The notes under the pieces are model-generated. The model made no database searches, had not been told where the DNA came from, and saw nothing but the letters and a program-made list of their open reading frames with translations. A DNA stretch of 64,000 bases from Deuterostichococcus epilithicus (lineage: Eukaryota; Chlorophyta; Trebouxiophyceae; Prasiolales; Stichococcaceae). Made by a program: the position numbers and the translations under genes. The DNA lies in the NCBI GenBank assembly GCA_033439295.1, contig JAVTLE010000003.1, positions 744,001-808,000 of the forward strand, in the 5' to 3' direction. This document shows positions 48,927 through 61,454 of this stretch, piece after piece. How positions within the stretch are numbered: position 1 is the stretch's first letter; every line of letters begins with the position of its first letter.

Positions 48927-51900
48927 TCACCGGAACAGCGGCACTGGGCAGTTGCCCATGACGCGCGCCGCCGCGCCGAGGCCCTCCGTCATGTGCGGGC
49001 CATAGGCCGACCGGTCGAACAGCTCCGGCTGGAGCGCCAGGATGCGGGGGGAGCGTGCTGCGGCGCCGCCTCCCGAGGCAGCGCCGCCGGCGCCCCAGCT
49101 GCCGCCGAACAGCGACGGCGAGCCGCGGCCGCTGCCGGCGCCCGGCGCGGGCGGCGCCGCGGGCGCAGGCTGCCACCCGCCCGTGCTGAAGCCCGCGGCG
49201 CCGGTGACGCCGCCGGCGCCGGCGCCGAGGCCGCCGCCGACGCCGCGAGTGGACGCCTCCGCCGCGCCGAGCGCGTCAAACAGCGTCTTGAAGGTGGTGG
49301 CCACAAAGTCCTGGCCGGGCAGACCCAGCGGCGCGCCATAGCCGCCGCTGACGCCGCCGCCGGCCGCCACGAGGCCGTTGGCGCCGCCGCGGGGTACGGC
49401 GCCGCCGGGCGGCCGCGGCCGCCGCGCCCGCCGCGCCCGGCGGGCCGCCGCCCCTCCGCCGGCACATGGTTTGCCCAGCGCCCCTTGCGCACGGGGCGCG
49501 CCTCCTCCACAATCTCCGCCTCGTACGCCAGCTTCTTGTCGGTGGGCTTGCGCCCGCGTTTGCCCAGAGGCTCCGCCGGCTCCGCATCAGCGGCGGCGGC
49601 GGCAGCGAAGGCGCGCTGGTGCACCGGCGGCGGCGGCTGCGGCAGCGGCGGCGCCATGCCGCCGGCGCCGCGACCTGCCTGCGTCGCGGCGGGGCCCGCC
49701 TGCCCCCACGACGCCGTCCTGGCCTGCGCAGTCAGCGGCGTCTCATCTGCAACTGTCGAGTATGGCTTCCAGGTGCCGCCTCCTCTGCTGTGCACCCATG
49801 CCAAAGCCCCAATGTCCGTTGGGACAGTCACCTGCAGCAGGACCAGCAGCAGCAGGCGCCTGCGGCGCCCCTGACGCATTGCCATTGCACGCCAGGCTTT
49901 AGGGGTGATCTGCAAGCAGCGTCCTGTGAATCCTTGATCCTCACCTGGACGGCAGCCTCCCCGGCCATGTCGCCGCCGTCTGCCGCCAGCGACTCCGCGT
50001 GCCGCGTCGGCGGCAGCAGCATGCTGCCGCCTGCCGGGCTGTCGTCGATGCCGGGTCCGCCACTGTCGCCGCCAAGGGCGTGCGGCGCCAGTGGTGCGCC
50101 ACTCGGCTGCGCCCACCGCCCTCGCTTTGGCGGTGGCAGCAGGAAGGAGGGCGGTGCAGACGGCCCGGTTTCATCGTCGTCTGCCAGGTGATTTGTGCGC
50201 ATGCCTGGTGCCATCGGCATGTCGACTTCCGTCAGAGCCATAGCTGTCTACAGGTGAATGTACAGGATCAGGTGGTCTGCACACAGCTCTGCCTCAGGCG
50301 CCTGCATCCCTGCCTGTGTGACCCGCCAGCAGCTTCAGTAGCAGCCAGTGCCGAGCAGGTTTCTCCCAGAGGATCCCATCCTTTCTCGAAGAGCAGCAGG
50401 CAGCGGGCGGACGAAGAACCAGATGACAAGCGGCAGGACCGGCCACAGCATCTGCAAAGCGCACCTGTGATGGGGTTGATCTGGCAGCGGTTGGCCTTGC
50501 GCGACCGCCGCGCCGCTGGCAGCTGCGCCAGCATGGGCAGAGCATCCGACGGTGCCGCTGCTGGCAGCGGCGGCTGCGAGCAAGCAGGCACAGCTATGTC
50601 AGACACATGCCAATACACACAAAAACACACACGCACTGTCTCGTGCTGGCGGTCCAACCAGCGGGGCACAAATCTGACGGACAGGAGCACTGAGAAGAAG
50701 CTGCTCAATCACGCTACCTCCAGCATGCAGTGTCACATCACCCCACGTGTTGGTGAGTTTGTAGCCGGACCGAGATGCTGGAGAACGAGACATGAGGCTC
50801 CAACCCGCAGCGACCAAGGAGCTACCTTCGTCCGCTTGCGCCGCGCCGCGCCGGTCACAGCTGGCGGTGCCGGCTTGCCGATGTTGACGGCGGGGACGCT
50901 CGACGCATGCGAGGCGTCCTGCACAGCACAACCGCCACGATCGGATGTGCATGGCTCACCCACACGTGCACGCAGTGACCGCCGCTTTCTGCCTGCCACT
51001 GTGCGCAAGCCTAAGAGGAAGTTTGCCATGGCTGCATCCTGGCGGCGTCTGCCCCCAGCGTTGCTGCGCCCGAATGCCATTCACTCTGGCGTCAGGCCAG
51101 TTTTGCGACACAGAGAGGACGCAGCCGCACCTCGGTGGGGGTGGTGGAAACGGTGCGGCCGCGCAGCGAGCGCACGGGGGGTGCCATCTCAGCCGCGAGG
51201 GCGACGTCGGTGTCCGGCGAGCCCGAGCCCGAACCGCCGCCGCCGCCGCCGCCGCTGCCGGCATCCTCGACCACAGGCGCCGGCGCCGGCGTCGCCGCCC
51301 CCCGCTGGCCGCGCTTCCAGCGCCCCTGCAACATCGTTGCATTATTGTGTCGGCTCTTCCAACGACCGCTGGGGTCTGAGGAGCGAGGACTGGATGGAAT
51401 TGACAAAGTGCCAGCAAGTCACTGAAAGATGTCAGTGCATTTGGCTTGGACCATGCGTGGCCATGAAGGCACCTTCCAGCCGCCCTTCCAGCCCAGCGCC
51501 GCTGGCTCCGCCGCATCTGTATCCGCGCTAGCCTCAAGCTTAGCGGCGGCGGCTTCAGCGGCCGGCGGGCTGCCGGAGTCGGCTGCCGTGGCCCTTGCAG
51601 CGCTCCTGCCTGCACCAGCAAAGCTGCCAGGTTGAGCACAGGCGTTTTGGTAGCCTCCAGTGGGACCTGCCGGGCTCCACACGCGGCAGCATGCATCGCT
51701 CACCAACATGGCTGCAGTAGTGACAGGCCATGTCGTTCAGCAGGATCGCAATAAGCAGCAACCATCCAGCCAGCTGGTGCAATGACACAGCCCTGATGCT
51801 ACGTGGCTCACAACTCGCTGGTGGCTTACCAGAGCTGCGCCGCCCTGTGACCCGCGGCTCATCCTCGGTAGAGTCTGCAGCAGCATCGGTGATGTTCAGC

Positions 51901-54798
51901 AGTGGTTCCTTGTGGGACACTTGAGGCGCAGCATTGAGCCGTGGCTTCCGCGTTGAACTGATCACAGCCTCTTCAGACTGCCGCTCTTTAGCAGGAAGCC
52001 CTGGCCTAGCCGTTAGACGGGCCTGCGACTCGAGAGCGGTAAATGCAAGGCGAGCCTCACCCATTGGCGCAAGGGCGTGCTCGCTGGCAGGCTCGGTGCT
52101 GCCGTCACGGGCCTCGGCCGCATTCGCGGCCACCTCCCCGCCACTGGGCTGCGCTTCCTCCTCCGCGTCTGCAACCGCAAATTTGTAAAGGCAGCTCGGG
52201 TCCAGATGCTCGCTGCAGCTCGCTCGACATGCCTCTCGATCTGTGCTGCCTGCCCAGAGCATGATGAGTCGGCACAACAGCAGCGGCAAATGCGATGCTG
52301 ACTGTGATGATCCTCACACGTGCACGTAGATCTTCGGGGTTGCCACCCGGGCTGTCAAGCCCGGGCAGCCGAGTAGCACCACGCGGCTCTGCAGGCGGCA
52401 TGGACGTAGGTGGCAGGATCAGCGCAACACGCCGCACGGTGGAGTTTGCAACGGACCCACCTTGGGCGAAGCGCGAGGTGCGCCGCGGCGGCGGCGGCCG
52501 CCGGCCCTTTGCCACCTTGCCCTTCGGCTTGGCCTTCGCCTTCCCAGCCTTGCCCTTTGGCACAGCCTTGCCCTTGCCCTTCGGCTTTGGTGCCGGCTTC
52601 GCCTCCTCCTCTGGATCTGAGTCCTGCTGCACCTCTTCGTCGACCGGGGGCTCTGCCTCAGTGCCCACGTCTGCTTGGCGCTCCGGCTGTGCCCCGCCAC
52701 CAGCACCATTGCCGCTGGCACCACCGCTGCCCGCATCGCCGCCCTCGGGGGCATCGGCATCGGGGTCTCGCTTGACACTGGCTGCAGCGGGCGCGTTGGC
52801 CAGCTCTGGCTCACCGCTTTCGCCGTCTGTGTCGGCGGCGGCCGCCTCGCCTGCTGCAGCTGCCCGACTGTCAGAACGCGTGTCATCGCCAGCGGCGTCC
52901 ACCGCAGCGGGCTTGGCGGCGTCCGCAGCCGCCACTTCCTCCGCTGCGGGCGCGTCAGCGGCATCTTCCACTGGCGACTCGCCGGCGGCCATGTCGGCCG
53001 GCGCTGCAGCTGCCTCTGCTGCATCGGCGATCACAGACTCTGGCGCGGCATCGCCCGCGTCTGCCTGTGCCGCCTCTGGCTGCTCCGCCGCAGCCTCTGC
53101 CGCCATGGCGTCTGATGCCTCTGGCTCAGCGCTGGACCCGGCCTTGGAACAGCCCTTGCCTCTGCCCTTGGCCTGCGACCTGGGCAGCGGTCGCTTGCGG
53201 GGAGCCGCCGCAGCGGTGGCAGCGGCCTTGCCCTTGGCTGCAGCCGATGGCTTTGCCTCCTCTCCAGGCTCCTCTGCAGGCTCGGAGCCAGACGTCTGCT
53301 GCTCCTGATCGTGATCCCGCGCCTGCAGCAGAGGCCCGGGCGACGCTTGTGTCTCTGGAGTCAATTTCTGACACAAACTTGACACACTAGGAAGGGCTGT
53401 TACCCAGGGTTGGCGCGCTCCGGTGTCAGACAAGAAGTGTGAGGGTGACACATAGCATTCCCGAAAAGGGACAGCCATGGGGAGCAACAGCCATGCGGGA
53501 GGAGCACCCACCTCGCCGCCCTCGTTCTCAGAGGCGGCGGCCGCGGCGGCGCGCTGCGCGGCCCTCGCCGCCGCCGCCTCGGCACGGCCCTTCACGGTCG
53601 TCGGCCGCTTGTAGCCGGAGCTCTTCTTGGCCTTGCTGTTCTTCTTGGCTGCAGCTGGCGCCTTGGCAGCCGGCTGCGGCTTGCTTGGTTCGCCCCTGGC
53701 AGAGGAGTCTGCCTTAGCCGCCGCCGCCGCCCGCTCTGCCACTGCCTTAGCCGCCGCCGCTTTATCTGCCGCAGCCTTCTCCGCCGCAAACTTCTCGTAG
53801 GCAGCCTTCTCTGCGGCCGCTTTTTCTGCCATCGCCTTCTCGGCAGCCTTGGCCCTCCTCTCGGCAGCAGTGGGGGCGGTGGCCTTCTTCGCATCCGCGC
53901 CCTTGACCCGCTGCGGCGATGGCTTTGCCTCCTGTTCCGATTCTGAGCCCCCGCCACTGCCACTGCTGCCCTTCAGCCGCTTGGCCGGCGGCTTGTCGGC
54001 TGAGGCCGGCTCCGTCACGGGCTGCTTGCGGCCCCGTGCGGCCGCTGCCGGCAGAGGCTTGGAAGCTGACGCCGGCGCCGCGGCAGCCGCCCGGCCGCCT
54101 CCAGAGCTGCCTGCGCGGCCGCTGCCACCCCTGGGCGGCGGCGTGGCGACCGCATCATCGTCACTGTCGCTATCGCTGCCGCTGCCGCTGCCGCTGCCGC
54201 TGTCAGACTCGTCCTCGGAATCCTCATCATCATGCTCCGAGGAGTGCGCCGGGCGGCCGCGCGGCCGCACGCCCGGCTTGCCGCTGCTGCTGCGCTTGCC
54301 ATTTGGCGTCTTCGGCTCCCAGGCGCCGTTGCCCTGGACGGCAGCCATACAGGTGGCGGTGAGTCACAAAATTGCTGGCCTTGACCTTGACACACTCGCC
54401 AAAGTCAAGCACAAGGACATGCCATCTCATGCCGAAAGGCAGGCATGCATGGACGGCATGACTGGCACAAACCAGCGACTGGCGGTATTCACCAGGTGGC
54501 GCCAGTCCTTGCCCTTGTAGGAGCCGCGCCAGATGCGGTCCGAGTCGTTGGGCAGCCAGAAGGGCGGCGCGCTGAGTTCGAAGCCGCCGAACTCCAGCTG
54601 CACCCGTGCCGCGGTGTTCTTCAGCGTGCGGCACCGGTACCACTTGCGGTTATGCCGCACCATTGGCAGCTTGGGGAGCTTACGGGCCTTGAGCCCCGAG
54701 CCGCCGCCGCCGACGCCGCCCTCGCCGCGATCCGAGTTGAGGGCGCTGTCTGAGACGTCGCTTACGGCCGGGCTGGCCAGCTGCTGCTGCGGCGCCAT
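48927..54798 (-). CDS. Large low-complexity nuclear protein, AT-hook and Lys/Ala-rich
   Basis: The ATG at 54798 (MAPQQQLASPAVSDVSDSAL) leads to a compact domain, HNRKWYRCRTLKNTAARVQL and FWLPNDSDRIWRGSYKGKDW, which looks like a small chromatin-reader or DNA-binding module but is not one I can name. A Ser/Asp run, an Ala/Lys/Glu helical repeat (AEKAMAEKAAAEKAAYEK; ~53870-53690) and an H1-like KPKGKGKAVPKGKAGKAKAK stretch (~52600-52540) follow. Later exons hold ACHYCSHVG (~51725), GWKGGWK joined to GRWKRGQRG, RRSRKANRCQINPIT (~50500), and GKRGRKPTDKKLAYEAEIVE (an AT-hook-like core, ~49560). A Gly/Ala-rich tail ends ARVMGNCPVPLFR and TGA. It is probably a DNA- or chromatin-associated protein. 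It could be two genes; exon joins between 52.4 and 50.2 kb are only partly supported. Confidence 0.55.
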
Positions 54799-56152
54799 TC
54801 CGGGGGCGCGCGCTGCCTGAGCCGCCGCAGCTGGCTGTGCGCTGCAGCGGGTGCTGCGCTGGCTGCCGTCGTCACATGTCACGCCTCGAGACTGGCGAGC
54901 CGCTGCCTTAGCGTGCCTCAGCCGCGGCGACAGCCCTCAGCGTCACCCGGCAGATGGCTGTCACCCCGCGCGAAGGTGACAAGCTGAGCAGAGGTGCCGC
55001 TGCTGCGGCTGCTGCAGGTGGGCGCCAGATGCGCCGTGTTAGCACCCTGAGCCGCAGCTGCGGTGAATCACAGCCTGAATCAGCGCCGGCTTAACCCAAG
55101 CCACCTCGCGCAGCCGCTCCCAGCAGATGCCTGCATTGCATAAAGCCTCCTTTTGGTCTAGCGCTTTGGGTGCTATAAAATGCACGTTGGCCGCCTCCAC
55201 CGATACGATGTAGCGCCTGCAGACTGGCACATCCCACAATAGGTCCTGGCCGCGACATCGTGGATGACAACGCAGCTTTCTTGGAGTGGGAATCAGCAAT
55301 ACATGGACCGAGAATTCTGCGGCGATCCGCTCGCAGCAGCCCCAGACACTGCAGAACAATGGCGAGGAAATGCGAGTGGTGTGGAAGCGTTGAGGCTTCC
55401 GTTGTATGGCTCGCCACAGAGGCCTCGAGGGTCAGCTTCCCCACCGAGAAGTTGGCCAGCAGAAGTACATCAAAGGGCGCTAAGCGGCTCGGCGCCAGCG
55501 AGTCCAGCCAGGCGATGCTTACAACGTCGGTCAAGGAGGATCACAAGTCATCGCAGAGAGAACAGACGAAAAGGTGGCCAACCCCTCTTCAGATAGCCAC
55601 TCTGACAACGTGAACCACGACGGTGGGGGCGATTCGGAGCAGTCGCTCTTTCAAAGTTTGCGACTTCCGTCGCAGAGGCGCATGGAAGGGCGTACCTCGT
55701 GAGCCGGAAGTCTAGTGCGAAATTTGCATTTGTGAGATGACTGCTCCTTTGGCCGGGAGCGTGTAACCTAGGGATGAAGGCTCTCACAGAAGGCTTGATC
55801 ACTGATACTCTCGAAACTGATCACGCGCAAGGTGGCAGTCGAGATTTGTGGGAAGATTGAGTACGCGCCAGCACTGACAAGGCTTTGCAGACACACGTGG
55901 CACGGGGACACTCATCACGAACGGTTGCATGGAGTTGGACGCCAGTGCAGCTTTGCAGGTGCGCGGGCCCGAGTTGGTAGAGGGAGTCGGTTAGAACAAG
56001 CCTATGCATCGTTCTCGGTTGGTCGCATACAATTCCTCTTGTGCAAGCGCCGACAGAATTGCACCAGCAGCGCCACAGCAGTCCAATAAGCACCATGGCC
56101 GAATTAAACTCCGTACGTAAAAGCTAACTCGACTAAGGACTACCCAGAGGAG
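54799..56152. other. 1.35 kb intergenic region
   Basis: This separates two minus-strand genes. From about 55080 to 56130 the GC content drops visibly and the open frames have random-looking codon use, so I do not call a gene. The left part (54800-55050) should hold the promoter and leader of the nuclear-protein gene. Confidence 0.5.
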
Positions 56153-59100
56153 TCAAACAACGTTGCCATCGAATCCCAGCTGTGGCATCTCCATCGCGCC
56201 GCCTGGGGGCTTCACCTCTGGGCAGCGGCACGCCGCACTCGCCGCGGCCGTCCTCATCAACTCTGCAGAGCAGACGCCATCTCGAGTAATGAGCACCGCA
56301 GTTGAGGCAGCGCTGCAAACATGCAGCACCTGTCCGAATGCGCCCGCAGATACCATGCCTGGACAGCGTTTCACCTGCATCGCAGATGCAATGTTGTTGT
56401 CGCCCTTGCTGCTACCCCTGCCGCTGCCGCCATCATTGTCGCCGCCGCCTGAGCCTGCCGGCGGCCCCGCCGAGCTGCTCGGGAGCGCCGCTGATGAACT
56501 GGGGCCGCCGGATCGCCGCCCGTCCGCTGGCATGTCGTGCAGCATGGCCGCCGCAGCATTTGCATCCAGCGGACCGGCCTGCAACAATGGCAGGAGCCTG
56601 TTCAAGTGATGGCCTGCTTCACGGCAAATGCTGCTGCTTCAGCCACGCTGCAGACGCGGCAGCAAATGCGGCCGCTTGCCCCGCACTGCTCACACGCGCC
56701 TGGCCCTCGCCCGCTGAAGCAAGCCTGTGCAAGGCTCGGGCAAGCCTTGAAGCAGCAAGTAAGGGTATGCCAAACACTGCAAGTCTCACCGTGTCCGGCA
56801 ACTCCATGCTGTCCAAATTGCCAAGGCCCATGGAGGGCATGCGGCCCATGGCAAACTGCGCACCCAGCGCCCCCGACGGCGACGTCATCATCCCGCCCTG
56901 CGCGCAAGCAGGTTTGCTGATTGGGTCCTCCGGCAATGCGACGCTTTTGCTGGATGATGCTGCGGATGCGGCCAGCCTTCCCACCACCGAGGCAACGTAC
57001 ATCTTGGCTTGTGCCGGCGGTGCAGCGAGGGCAGGCAGCACATGCAGCGGCGACGTTTCGTGCAGCACAGAGGCGGCATGTCATTGCGGCGTAGCTGTCT
57101 GAGAGAATTCTAAACTTTCAAGAGCCCCACCTCGGGCGGGTAATGCGACACGAGCTGGTCTAGATCTGCCGACTGGAAGGCGCCCAGGTTCAGCGCGCTG
57201 CTGGACAGCGAGCCCGCCTGCGATGCCGGAACCACGGCGGGGCGCGTCAGGCAGAGACCCTTGCACATCGCGCCCAAGCTGCAAGATTTGTCTCTTCAAG
57301 GCACCCACTGGCTGCATGCCAGCCAGCCCACCGGCTTTCAGCTCCTGCAGACATGCTGGCGGGCTGGAGGGACGAGCAGGCTGCTGCAGCGGCGCGTTCA
57401 GCGGCGACGGCGGCAGCTTCATGTTTACGATGCACATGCGGCTCTGTGCGAACCTGGTACATGCCGGGCAGCGAGGCTAGGCCGCCCAGGTCCAGGCGGC
57501 CGGACCCGCCGCCGCCGCCGGGGCCTGCGGCCGCGAAGGGCGAGCCGCGCGTGACGGCGCCGCCTGTCGCGGGAGGGGCCCCAGTCACGCTGGGCGATGA
57601 GCCCCTGCCTGCGTGCCAGAGTGCCGTCACCAGGTCATGCATTTTGGCTCAATCCGGCATGTGCTGCAACCCATGCTGCTTGTGCAGTGGCCAGACGGGG
57701 CACCCACTGCATTCCGCCTCAGTGAAAAGGTCTCCAGCAGCCGTGCCTGCTGTGCTCGTGGTGCTGAGGAGGTGCACACAAGGGGTGCGGTGACAATCGT
57801 GAGGCATGGCCAGTCTGCGCGGAATCTTGGCATCATCTGCGCATCAGACGAGTACCTGGACCGGGCAGGCTGGGCGGGCGCGTGCCCAGCGGCTCGATGC
57901 GGCCGGGTATAAGATTGGCCAAGTCTGGCGGCAGGCCCGGCACAAACGCCGCGCCTGCGCCGAACGGCGCACTGCTGGGGCCATTGCTGAACGAGAAGTT
58001 GCCGAGGGCGCCCGGCACTGCAGCAGAGACCGGACAAGTCAGACTAGAATTTGATACCCCGTCAGCCGCCTGGCGTCTGCAGAGGTGCAGCATCTCCTCC
58101 TGAGAAGAGCGCCCCCGGGTGCTCGGTGGGAGCGGCAAAGGCTATGTTCTCCAACAGGAGCAGCCTGTACGAGCCACATCTCTCTCCGATATGCAGATCC
58201 AGAGTGGGGACCCTCATCCTTCCGACACAGAGGGGCCCTGCGTAGCAGGAGCCTCCTACCAACTTTGCACCTGGGGAGCCGCTGGGCGGCGGCGTGGGGA
58301 TGGACTCGGTCTGCACGGACAGCGAGTCGAGCACGCCGGTCGACATGAAGTGGTCGCTGTCAACCGGGTAGATGGCCCACCCCGGGTGCCCTGGCTGCCA
58401 CCAGGACTGCACGCCCTGCGGCTGCAGGTTGCGCACCTGCGCGCCGGCCACACGGGGAGAGCCAGTGAGCGGCGGAGCTTGTGGGGGGTGCGTGCCACAT
58501 TCAGAGTTGTGCAACAGGTTCGTGGTATCCAATGCCTGCCGAGTCGTTTTGCCTTTGAGAGCACTGTTTCAAGTAATATGCACATTGTGAAAGCACGGGA
58601 AAGCACGGGTTTGAACCAGTAGTCGGCCGCACCTGCTCCCGCTGCTGAGGCGTCTGCTGCGTCGCCAGCGTCGCCTCCATCGTGGTCTGTGTGCCCTCCT
58701 GCGACTTTTTGTGCAGCAGGCCTGCGCAGACACGGCGCAGTGTCTCGTCAAGAAGGACTTCGATCGCAAGTTGGGCACAGCCTGAGGGGGTGAGATCTGG
58801 CTTGATATGCACGGCAGTGACAGGTTGGAGCTCTTGAAAACCTTCGTGACACCACTGCATGTCGGCATGCAGCACAGCGGAGGCGCAGGCCCCCGGGAGC
58901 ACGGCAGGCCTTCCCGCACGAGAGACATCGATTACACGGGCAGTTGCATGCGCATGCAACTCTTGCACAGGAGTGGAAGGACTGGCGAACAGGGTGCGCA
59001 AGCAGACCAGCAAAGCGGACCGGCAGGTGCGTCAGCAAGGCGCACCGACGGGGCGGTCCAGGTCCACATTGCCCAGGCGGCAGGTGAACAGCAGGCCGAC

Positions 59101-61454
59101 CTCCATGTTGGCCTTGTCCGCGTACCAGATGCGCATGCGGTTGTCCGCGACCACTGCGCGCATCGCGTGGTCCCGCGCGTCGTCCCACTTCTCCTTGGAC
59201 AGCTTGAGCACCTGCTGCAGCTTCTGGCGCAGGTGGCCGTCCTGCTCCGCCAGCAGCGCCAGCTTCCGGAACTCGCCGACTGCACGCCGGCGCCAAATCA
59301 TTTCGCGGAAAGTCAGCAGCGAAGGCCAGCGACTGAGGACCCAGCGACTCGGCAAGCGCCGGAGGCCGGCTGAACAGCACGCACGGCCTCCTCTCAGGGG
59401 TCGAGAGGTCTGCCTGAGCGCCGGGGACAGGGGTCCAGGAACCAAGGGTCCGACCCTGGTCGGCGGCACGCACGGCAGCTCCCGCAATCCTGCAGGGCAC
59501 CAGGGGCGGGGGCGCACCCTTATTGATGCAGTTGGTGGGCACAGCAATGTCGATGCCGGAGCCGATGGCGGCGCCGCGAATGTCCTGCAGCTTCTTGACC
59601 GTCTCCTTGCCCATGTGCTCCAGCTTTGACACGTGGTCGTCCACGTTGGGGATCTCCACCTTGCCCGCCGTCCGAGTCCGCCGCGTCGCCACCTGTTTTG
59701 CAGTACAACGTACTCGTCTCATACTGTGCACCGTCATGTGAGCTTCCAATGCTGTCGAAATGGTGCTGCGAGCGGCTTCAGTCATTGCAAGCGCCGCCTC
59801 GTCGTCTACAGGCGCCGCCTCGTCGTCTGCAGATCGCAAGTAGCCGCAGTCGTGTGCTCTTGGGAGTGCCTCCAAGACCGCCGCCGTAGCACGACACTGG
59901 GGCACTAGCGGCTGCCGAGACGCGCACCACGAAGCCCTCGGAGACGGCATGGCGTATTGCGAGGCGGCGGCCCTCCGCGTGCACGGCGCGCACGAGCAGC
60001 CGGAAGGGCGGCTTGCGCCCGCTCAGCATCGCCTCGCTGCTGTCGCTCACATGCAGGTCCGGCAGCTGCGCCATGCCCCTCTGCGGGCCGCAGGAAAGCA
60101 CGCGCGCGCCTCAACATCTGCCGTGACCAGAGAGCGCTGGCAGCCAGCTTTGTGCCGGAGCCCTTTGCCCCTCTGCCACTCACAGCGATGTATGGCGACA
60201 ATTGCGTGCTGGCATGAAACACTCGCCCAAAGGCTGTGAATCGCGAGCAGAAAAGCATTTTCACTCGAAGTGCGCGCACCGCCAGCTGCACGACGACTTT
60301 GTGGTCGTTGGTGTGCGACCCGGAGCCGCCCGGCTGCAGCAGCGGCGTGCTCTTGTTGTTCAGCAGCAGCGAGCAGGTGTCCAGGTCGTCGTCACGCTCT
60401 ATGCCCGCCTCCAGGCACTTTGCATCGTACGCGTTGCCATCCAGGATGCACATCTGCGGAGGTTGTCAGCAACAGTTGGGAATAGAAGACCTCCCAAATC
60501 CGGGAATGGCTCTGGCTGACGGCGCCAGTGCCTCTGGCGCAAAAGCTTGCAAGTCTCTTTTCTTCCTGTGTTCTGCACCCTGACACTACGATTTGCGTCG
60601 TGAGTCAAGTGAACGCGGATGCTGCGAGACTGCGCGAGCACGTGTCTTGACAGCCCCAGATAGCTTGGCATGGGTCAGGCTGCAGCAGCGGCAGCAGTGG
60701 CGGTCAGGCTGCCCACCTCCAGGTGCACGTCCGGGATGTCCTCGCCGACGGGCACGCCAGTCGCGCGGTCGATGATCTCCACACGGATGGGCGCCTCGCA
60801 CTTCGCCTTCAGCACGTCGTTGACCAGGTACTTGGGCGCAAAGTTCACGTTGCACCGCCGGTGAGGGTTGTGCTCGCACAGCACGCACTGCGGGTCCAGG
60901 CACCCCAGGCTCCTGCGGGGAGCAGTGCGTGACCAGTGACGCTCTGCGTCTGTGGATGATGCCTGAGTAGCATCTTGATGGTCGCTTGCCTGATGACAAG
61001 CAGTCAGCGCCTATCGGCCCTGCCATGCATGTGCGGCGCATTCTAGGAGTCTGGCACGGGTGCACAGTCACCTCCCCATATGCTGTTCTTGTCGAGCACA
61101 GAGGTTGCCAGGTGCTGCAGTATCTCACAGGCAGTCGTGCCGGAAGACCAGCTGCAGGTCCCGGTTCTCCACTGAGGCGGGCCCATACTCTGGCGGCGGC
61201 AGCATCGCGATGGTGTGCGCCGCCGCCTGATCCAGCACATTCTGCGGCAGCGCCGGGTTAATGCGGCGGCCGAACGGCCCGGCAAACTGTATAAGCCGCG
61301 CTCTGACATACTCCTGCGGGCGGGCGAGACGCCAGCAGCTCAAGACTAGGTCAAAACTACAACATTTGTACCAGCGCCTGCGCAACCCTGCAAGTTTGTT
61401 GCCGCACAGCAGTGCGCGTAAGAACTCCATGGCGCCATTGAATGCAGAAATCAT
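56153..61454 (-). CDS. CBP60-like (calmodulin-binding protein 60 family) protein
   Basis: In land plants, CBP60 proteins (CBP60g, SARD1) are transcription regulators of immunity. The ATG at 61454 opens a frame containing FLRALLCGNKLAGLRRRW, ending in VENRDLQLVFRHDC, the start of the CBP60 central domain. The next exon (~60905-60720) has CLDPQCVLCEHNPHRRC, then APIRVEIIDRATGVPVGE. It continues with RDDDLDTCSLLLNN, VVVQLAVRALR, GRKPPFRLLVRAVHAEGRRL, AIRHAVSEGFV joined to VATRRTRTAGK, and IPNVDDHVSKLEHMGKETVK. The next exon carries GEFRKLALLAEQDGHLRQKL, KEKWDDARDHAMRAV and IWYADKANMEVGLLFTCRLG. This matches the family order: RNLQL..., IRIREAKTEAFSVKDHRG, DEVWRLEKIGKDG, KLRAILGSGMSNKMWD and the YYTEDS...VGVVF tail. 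The C-terminal 2 kb is low-complexity (Ser, Gly, Pro), ending PQLGFDGNVV and TGA. Whether it binds calmodulin is unknown. Confidence 0.78.
59791..59832. repeat. 21-nt tandem duplication in a CBP60 intron
   Basis: Two adjacent 21-nt copies (59791-59811, 59812-59832) differ at one base. They lie in the intron between the SEGFV and VATRRTR exons of the CBP60-like gene. Confidence 0.85.

Noticed and set aside
49999-51531. 510-codon plus-strand open frame
   Set aside because: It is antisense to the low-complexity exons of the large nuclear protein. Arg/Ala/Pro composition without motifs is typical of the reverse strand of GC-rich exons.
55091-55534. 147-codon minus-strand open frame
   Set aside because: It starts with TTG, has poor third-position bias, lies in a stretch of lower GC and matches nothing I recognise.
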